Assembly: GCF_018070045.1 (NCBI RefSeq)
Contig: NZ_JAGPYK010000023.1
Span: 1-64,000, forward strand
Length of the DNA stretch: 64,000 bases
DNA from: Micromonospora sp. U21
Lineage (GTDB): Bacteria > Actinomycetota > Actinomycetes > Mycobacteriales > Micromonosporaceae
Reading direction: 5' to 3'
Shown: in pieces, positions 58,991 to 64,000 of the stretch
Position numbering within the stretch: position 1 is the first letter of the stretch
How the letters are laid out: each line of letters starts with the position of its first letter
The notes under the pieces: generated by a model
Database searches by the model: none
What the model was told of the DNA's origin: nothing
Seen by the model: only the letters and a program-made list of their open reading frames with translations
Position numbers and translations under genes: made by a program

Positions 58991-60487
58991 ATGGATGATC
59001 GTCTGGTGGAGCGTGATGCGGGGTTGCTTCGGGATGCGCTGAAGGCGCTGATCGAGGATGAGGTGCCGGTTCGGCCCGGTGTCATGGCGATCGTTGCGGC
59101 ATCGCCGGTGACCGCACCGGAACACCGCGACGTGCTGGCACGAGTGCTGGGTGGGTCTGTCGCGGACCTTCTGCGGCAGCGCGGGCCGGTTGCGTGGCGG
59201 CCTCAAGATGTTGCGCAGGTTTGCGCGGCCACCGGGCTCACGCGGGCGGAGAGCGCGTTGCTGCTGGCCGGGCTGCCACTGCGCGACTGGGACGACGACG
59301 ACTTCCTCTCTGAGGCGCAACTCGCCGTCCTCGGCCTGACTGCCCGCGAGGCGACAATCGCGCGCATGGAACTGATGACCGTGCCGGTCGAGCATCGCGT
59401 CCGGGTCCTCGACGCGGCCATGCCGAACGAGCCGGCCGTGCTGTGGGAGGACGGTCCAGATGTCGGACGGCTCTGCGCCACCTGGATTGCTTTACAAGGC
59501 CACCGCACACCCGTGCCTGAGCAACTGCTCGCCGACCTCGGTACGGTGATGGGGTTTCCCACCGGCATTCTGCGGGTTTTCGGCGCACCGAGACCCGGAG
59601 ATTGGCTGCACACCGACGGCCGGTGCCGTATCGAGGCCGGTGCCGTGCTCACCGAGGCGGCGGACGGTGGCGAGCCGTTCAGCGATCGGCACCTGCCGAG
59701 TGCCGCTACCGGACTTGCTTGGCTGGCCTATCACCTGCCGGCCGGCGATCCGATCCGGGCGAATCTTGACCGTGTCTACCAGTTGATCCGGGACCGGCTG
59801 CGCAACCCGGATCTGCTGATCGGCACAGTCCTGCTGCGCAACGACGCAGTACCGACGCCGCTCCCGCCGGGGGTCATGGTCGGTGCGTCCTACCAGTCTG
59901 GCCTGACGTCGTATCACCTGCGTCCGGCTGCGATCGCGGACCCGGATGATCCCGCGCTCAACGTCGTGCCAGATCACAGCCCCATCGCGGTCCGGCTGAT
60001 GCTCGACCCCGCGTTCGAGGGGATGATCAGAACGCTGGAGACGAGTGGTTTGCCCGCTGGCGCGTACAGCCAGAACGCTTTGCTGTCCGCGCCGGATACC
60101 GTCGAACGGATCGCCGTCCGGTTCGGTCTGAACCGACCGGAAGCGTCGCTGTATCTCCAGGTCCTGGCCCTGCCAGACCCGACCGAGCAGAACCTGTTGC
60201 GCTGGAACGGCTGGGACGACCGTCAACTGGCCGACCTCGGCTCGACGCTGCTGGCGAAACGGTTGCTCGTCGAATCCGACACACCCGGACGCCGCCTCGC
60301 CGTCCCCGGACCGTGGCTCAGCCCGAGGTTCGTACCGCCCTTCGAGGCGTCGAAGTCTGCTCTGTACGGGGTCGGCCCGGGTGAGGAGCCGCTCTACCGG
60401 TGGGTTCTGGTCACCCGCCCGCTAACCGACCTGTTCCACGACGCCGCCAGCCGCGCCATCATCGAGGTCCCCCATCCCACACATTGA
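58991..60487 (+). CDS. Large hypothetical protein
   Basis: 498 residues from an ATG at 58991 (an alternative ATG lies 12 codons upstream). No family was recognised. It is mostly helical with regularly spaced motifs: LRDALKALIEDEVPVRPGVM, QDVAQVCAATGLTRAESALL, LAGLPLRDWDDDDFLSEAQL, AVLGLTAREATIARMEL and later RIAVRFGLNRPEASLYLQVL with NGWDDRQLADLG. The first and last sets look like duplicated helix-turn units, suggesting an internal repeat. The end is followed by a ribosome site for the DUF1963-like gene 100 bases on, so the two may be linked. Confidence 0.55.
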   Translation: MDDRLVERDAGLLRDALKALIEDEVPVRPGVMAIVAASPVTAPEHRDVLARVLGGSVADLLRQRGPVAWRPQDVAQVCAATGLTRAESALLLAGLPLRDWDDDDFLSEAQLAVLGLTAREATIARMELMTVPVEHRVRVLDAAMPNEPAVLWEDGPDVGRLCATWIALQGHRTPVPEQLLADLGTVMGFPTGILRVFGAPRPGDWLHTDGRCRIEAGAVLTEAADGGEPFSDRHLPSAATGLAWLAYHLPAGDPIRANLDRVYQLIRDRLRNPDLLIGTVLLRNDAVPTPLPPGVMVGASYQSGLTSYHLRPAAIADPDDPALNVVPDHSPIAVRLMLDPAFEGMIRTLETSGLPAGAYSQNALLSAPDTVERIAVRFGLNRPEASLYLQVLALPDPTEQNLLRWNGWDDRQLADLGSTLLAKRLLVESDTPGRRLAVPGPWLSPRFVPPFEASKSALYGVGPGEEPLYRWVLVTRPLTDLFHDAASRAIIEVPHPTH

Positions 60488-60596
60488 ACGCCTCCAAGAT
60501 TTCCATGATCTCCACATCAGGCTCGGTCATAGGTCCCTCCGGGCCGAGTCAGCACTTGATCAGCAATCAGAGCCGACCCGACCGGGGGACTTCCTC

Positions 60597-61604
60597 ATGA
60601 CGCGCACCACCCCACCGCGTCCGTTGGATGTGGTCTCGTTGTTTCCGGAACTGGCAGCGAGGGCCAGGACCGCCACCCGCCTTCATCCCCGCCCAGGAGA
60701 CCCGACCGTGCATGACAGCTCGGTGGGTGGACCTTTGCTGTGGCCGGTAGGCGAGGCCTGGCCGACATGCAGCGAGGAGCACGAGCCGTATGAGTTGACG
60801 ACGCTGGAGGACGTCCGCACGCGTCGACGCATCCTCGCTGCGGCGTGGCAACGGCCCCGGCCGCCGGGAACGAATCTGCTCACTCCCGATGAGAAGGTGG
60901 TCGTAGACCGCGTAGATGCCGGTTACGACCCGGCGCTGCTGCCGGTGGAGCCGCTGCCGCTCATCCCGCTGGCGCAGCTCTACGCCCGGGACGTCCCTGA
61001 TCTGCCCTGTCCCGATGGCACGGACATGCTTCAGGTGCTGTGGTGCCCGTTCGACGAAATCATGGATGCGCGGTCGGCGGTGCACCTACGGTGGCGGCGG
61101 TCCACAAGCGTGCGGAACCTGCTGATGCACCCGCCCGAGCCGGCCTTCGTCGGCCAGGGCTATTACGTGCCGGAACCTTGCGTTCTGCACCCAGAGCAGG
61201 TCATCGAGTACCCGGCTTTCCACGAGCTGGATGACAAGCTGGCGGAACGCATCATTTCCCGAGAAAGGGAGCTCCTCCAGTCACCGGAAAAGAAGCAACC
61301 GAGCTACCACAGTGACCTGTCCATCGCTCCCGGCTGGAAGGTCGGTGGCTGGTCCGCCTTCTTTACCTTCCGGGACCCGGCGGATCCTAACGAGCTCCGG
61401 TGCTGCGGCGCTCCGCTGGAACCCCTTCTCACCATCCCCAGCGACGAATGGGACGGCGACAGCCGCAGCTGGCGTCCCATCACTGAGGAGGACGAGTCGG
61501 TCGACCACACCCCGACCCAGGTGGAAATTGGTCGTGGCTACACACTCCAGGTCTACCGGTGCACCGCCTCGCAGGAGCACCCACCGGTCACCATCATGCA
61601 GTAA
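60597..61604 (+). CDS. DUF1963/YwqG-like protein
   Basis: 335 residues. The pattern GGPLLWPVGEAWPTCSEEHE, PLIPLAQLYARDVPDLPCPD, GTDMLQVLWCPFDEI, PGWKVGGWSAFFTFRDPADP, LEPLLTIPSDEWDGDSRSWR and the beta-rich end match the YwqG/DUF1963 family. Structures of that family are beta-rich and the function is unknown. The gene follows an unrecognised large gene on the same strand. Confidence 0.75.
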   Translation: MTRTTPPRPLDVVSLFPELAARARTATRLHPRPGDPTVHDSSVGGPLLWPVGEAWPTCSEEHEPYELTTLEDVRTRRRILAAAWQRPRPPGTNLLTPDEKVVVDRVDAGYDPALLPVEPLPLIPLAQLYARDVPDLPCPDGTDMLQVLWCPFDEIMDARSAVHLRWRRSTSVRNLLMHPPEPAFVGQGYYVPEPCVLHPEQVIEYPAFHELDDKLAERIISRERELLQSPEKKQPSYHSDLSIAPGWKVGGWSAFFTFRDPADPNELRCCGAPLEPLLTIPSDEWDGDSRSWRPITEEDESVDHTPTQVEIGRGYTLQVYRCTASQEHPPVTIMQ

Positions 61605-62204
61605 CTGAGTCGATGCACGCTCATGCCGCTGACAACGCACGGTGTTCGTTGGGGGTGCTCTCCAATCGATCGATCCGGATGAAAGCTGGCGTTGGCACCA
61701 GACATAGGCCAGGGCTGGCAGCTCACACTCCACCGGCGGTCGACGGTCGGTCCCCAGGCCCGGTTCGGGGGAGCAGATTAGGAGCAACAGGGCGCGCCAA
61801 GGTCACTCATCCTGATCGGCCGCTGGTCGAGTGGTTTTGCCGATGACAGAGCTAGCGGAAGGGCTGTACGTCCAACGGCGCCGTGATCGTGATCGACCTC
61901 GACGCCACGTTCGACCAGCAGTTCCTCGACGTCCCGATACTAGAGGTTCAAGCGCAGGTACCAGCGGACCGCGACCACGATCACCTCCGGCGGGAACCGG
62001 AACCCGGCGAACGCCGACCTCGGAGGCAGCCACGAGCCAGGTCCGGTCGACGATTTCACTGCTCAAGCTTGCCTTGATCTTGGCGACGCTCAACGCAACG
62101 GAGCCCGCAAATGTCCGCGGCCGGGCGCTCGTCCGGGATCGGCCCCGGCTCGACGCTGACGGCAGCGTGGCTGGACCATCCCGGCGCAAGACGCCGACGA
62201 TACT
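61605..62204. other. 600-bp gap with one IS remnant
   Basis: Apart from the IS6-type transposase remnant at 61875-62045, no gene is supported. A 16-base string GCACGCTCATGCCGCT near its left end also occurs near 56205, perhaps by chance. Confidence 0.5.
61875..62045 (-). pseudogene. IS6-family transposase remnant
   Basis: On the reverse strand: AFAGFRFPPEVIVVAVRWYL and RLNL, then a TAG stop where Ser is expected, then YRDVEELLVERGVEVDHDH. The pattern FPPEVI...RWYLRLNLSYRDVEELLVERGVEVDH is the IS6/IS240-type N-terminus. About 50 residues survive. Confidence 0.65.
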
Positions 62205-63050
62205 GTGGGCGTGGAGTACGTGTCCAGAGTGCCGCGACCGCCGTTGGACGGGCTGATCGACGACCTCTACTACCTGGAGGGTGTGCCACCGTACGCCCGG
62301 TTGACGCTGCCGCCGATGCCGGCGGCGCTGCTCATCGTCAACCTCGGTTCGCCGTTCCTCATTCGTGCCGGCACCGACGTCGAGACGGCCGAGTACGCCG
62401 ACGGCTGCGTGGTCACCACGCCCACCCGCGCGTTGGAGTTCGGCTACCAACTCCGGACCCGGTCCGTCGGCGTGCACTTCAAGCCGTGGGGACTGGCGCC
62501 GTTCCTGCCGATGCCCGCGGCCGAGCTGTGTGACCGGCCGGTGACGGTAGAGCAGGTTTGGGGCCGGCCCGCCATTGCTGAGCTGCGGGACCGGCTGGCT
62601 ACGGCCGAGGGACCGCACGAGATGCTGACGCTGCTCGAGGAGGAGCTAATGCAACGGCTGGGCGACGCGGCCGGCCTGGGGCTGGTCCGCCATACGAGCC
62701 GCATCATCGCTGCGACCAGCGGGGCGGTGGCTATCGACGACCTGAGGGTTTCAGCCGCTGTCAGCAGCACTCACCTGGCACAGCGGTTCAAGGAGCTCAT
62801 CGGCGTCACGCCGAAGCGGTTGGCCCGCACCTACCGCTTCGCCGCCACCGTGTTCGCGATCAACCCCGCCGAACCGATCGACTGGGCCGAGCTCGCCAGT
62901 AGCGCAGGCTACTTCGATCAGGCCCACTTCGGCCACGAGTTCCGGGCCTTCACCGGGCTCACACCGACGCGATATGTCGAAGTCAGGCGGCGGTTCCTGC
63001 GCGAACATCCCGGCCACGTAATGGACGGCTGGCCGCTGCCGACCGATTGA
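62205..63050 (+). CDS. AraC-family transcriptional regulator
   Basis: 281 residues; the GTG at 62205 or the next GTG two codons later is the start. The N-terminal part is a cupin-less DUF6597-type domain: PPLDGLIDDLYYLEGVPPYA, RLTLPPMPAALLIVNLGSPF and SVGVHFKPWGLAPFLPMPAA. The C-terminal AraC pair of helix-turn-helices reads DLRVSAAVSSTHLAQRFKEL, IGVTPKRLARTYRFAATVFA, WAELASSAGYFDQAHFGHEF and RAFTGLTPTRYVEVRRRFLR. It probably regulates the reductase gene that follows. Confidence 0.88.
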   Translation: MGVEYVSRVPRPPLDGLIDDLYYLEGVPPYARLTLPPMPAALLIVNLGSPFLIRAGTDVETAEYADGCVVTTPTRALEFGYQLRTRSVGVHFKPWGLAPFLPMPAAELCDRPVTVEQVWGRPAIAELRDRLATAEGPHEMLTLLEEELMQRLGDAAGLGLVRHTSRIIAATSGAVAIDDLRVSAAVSSTHLAQRFKELIGVTPKRLARTYRFAATVFAINPAEPIDWAELASSAGYFDQAHFGHEFRAFTGLTPTRYVEVRRRFLREHPGHVMDGWPLPTD

Positions 63051-63116
63051 TTCCTTACAAGAGCGACAGCCCACGAAACTCTAATCTGAGGACATCCCCC
63101 AAGCAGAGGAACGCCC

Positions 63117-63698
63117 ATGGGCAAAGTAGTCATGTACAGCTCGGTGTCAGTAGACGGCTTCATCGCGGACGAGAACGACCAGCCCGGACCGCTGTTCGAC
63201 TGGTTGCTCAGCGGTGACGTGCCGTTGGACGAGAGCGGCGAGGTAAAGGTGTCGCAGACGTCCTACGACTACACCCGGCCGTACTGGGACCAGATCGGGG
63301 CGACAATCGTCGGCCGCCACGTCTTCGACATGACGGACGGCTGGGACGGGAAGCCTCCGGGCGGGATCGACCACGTGGTCGTCGTGACGCACCGGCCGGA
63401 GCCCGAGGGCTGGGACCCCGAGGCGCCGTTTCACTTCGTCGACGGCGTCGAGGCAGCCGTGGCCAAGGCGCAGGAGCTTGCGGGTGACCGCATGGTCGAG
63501 GTCGCCGCTGGTGAGGTCGGTGGCCAGGTGCTTGCCGCGGGCCTGGTCGACGAGGTGCGCATGGACGTCGTACCCGTGGTGTTCGGGTCCGGCAAGCGCT
63601 ACTTCGGGTCGGTCAACGCGCAGCACCTGTTGGAGGATCCTGACGTGGTGATTCAGAGCAACCGGGTGCTTCACCTGCGCTATCGGGTGCGCCGTTGA
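63117..63698 (+). CDS. DHFR/RibD-like reductase family protein
   Basis: 193 residues; AGAGGAA lies 5 bases before the ATG. The start KVVMYSSVSVDGFIADENDQ is that of RibD C-terminal/dihydrofolate-reductase-like proteins. It continues GATIVGRHVFDMTDGWDGKP, VVVVTHRPEPEGW, FHFVDGVEAAVAKAQELAGD, VEVAAGEVGGQVLAAGLVDE and VRMDVVPVVFGSGKRYFGSV. NADPH-dependent reduction is the family activity; the substrate is unknown. It lies 66 bases after the AraC gene on the same strand. Confidence 0.88.
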   Translation: MGKVVMYSSVSVDGFIADENDQPGPLFDWLLSGDVPLDESGEVKVSQTSYDYTRPYWDQIGATIVGRHVFDMTDGWDGKPPGGIDHVVVVTHRPEPEGWDPEAPFHFVDGVEAAVAKAQELAGDRMVEVAAGEVGGQVLAAGLVDEVRMDVVPVVFGSGKRYFGSVNAQHLLEDPDVVIQSNRVLHLRYRVRR

Positions 63699-63838
63699 CC
63701 GATCTGAGCGGGTACGCGAAGAAGTCCACTGCGAACGGTGACACAAGATCGGGCCTCCGGCTGCGTTTGCGCATCGCTGTCCCTGGTCGGGCAGCCGACG
63801 CCGATCCGCCCCAGCACCTCACCTGCGGCAAGTTCAAC

Positions 63839-64000
63839 TCAAGATCACTGGTTGCCGGTTTCCGTCGTATCCTTGGCCGACCCCCAGGAAGAGCGGCTTT
63901 TCACCAAATGCAGGGCGTAGTCGGGGTCTGAATCCGCCTGTCTCGAGTAGGGATCGGGCGATGTAGCTGGTGAGGTTGCGGAAGCCGAGGGCGGAGCCGC
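63839..64000 (-). CDS. Transposase C-terminus (ISL3-like), cut by the window edge
   Basis: The reverse strand carries GSALGFRNLTSYIARSLLET and GGFRPRLRPAFGEKPLF before a stop at 63839. The G-F-R-N-x-x-x-Y-x-x-R-x-L-L pattern is the end of ISL3-type transposases. Most of the gene lies outside the window, so the family call is provisional. Confidence 0.5.

Overview
The window is high-GC DNA with dense GC-biased coding, GTG starts, 4-base ATGA/GTGA gene overlaps and actinomycete-type families (SigE-like sigma factor, DUF2332, DUF6933, DUF6881, DUF4240). I read it as a chromosomal segment of a filamentous actinomycete, most likely of the Micromonosporaceae. That placement is an inference from style and gene families, not from a marker gene.

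Layout. 1-13.3 kb is a degraded accessory region. It holds an ISAs1-type transposase cut by the window edge, a SMI1/KNR4-type protein, a membrane protein with a repeat tail, and many broken genes: a cation-efflux protein, a serine recombinase spliced to an HNH end, a glycosyltransferase, a FAD monooxygenase, a tyrosine integrase piece and a HEAT-repeat protein. Intact genes there include a Tat-type beta-propeller protein with a coupled lipoprotein, and DUF2332.

13.3-37.7 kb is a coherent carbohydrate-utilisation locus. A first operon encodes a tandem metallo-beta-lactamase-fold protein, a GH36-like TIM-barrel glycosidase and a LacI regulator. A second encodes an ABC importer (binding lipoprotein and two permeases, no ATPase), a ROK kinase, a SIS/GmhA-like isomerase, a GH38 alpha-mannosidase, a GH2 beta-mannosidase-like enzyme, a six-hairpin protein and a GH1 beta-glycosidase. 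Two matching 18-bp palindromes, one at the first gene of each operon and one of them just downstream of a strong promoter, look like LacI operators. The glycosidases lack visible signal peptides, so the picture is import of manno-oligosaccharides or heterosides followed by cytoplasmic hydrolysis. A convergent operon (four-carbon-acid-sugar kinase, FGGY kinase, YihT/LacD-like aldolase, TIM-barrel isomerase, Asp/Glu-racemase-like protein) with a divergent DeoR regulator probably processes an unusual released sugar or sugar acid.

37.7-50.6 kb is mixed. A TnpB element with intact RuvC residues and a candidate omega-RNA interrupts a broken P-loop gene. It is followed by an overlapping tiny gene pair, DUF6933, a large helicase-C-domain-like protein, a 1.5-kb gene-poor stretch with TGACAAG-type repeats, two lipoproteins, an RHS tip, an IS5-family element with clear inverted repeats, a sigma factor with two compensating frameshifts beside a frameshifted membrane partner, and a divergent TetR/hydrolase pair with palindromic operators.

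50.6-64 kb is an archipelago of small poorly known genes (DUF4241, DUF6881, DUF4240, YunG-like, DUF1963-like, GNAT and several unrecognised proteins), reminiscent of immunity-type gene collections. After an IS6 remnant come an AraC regulator and a DHFR-like reductase, then the C-terminus of another transposase at the right edge.
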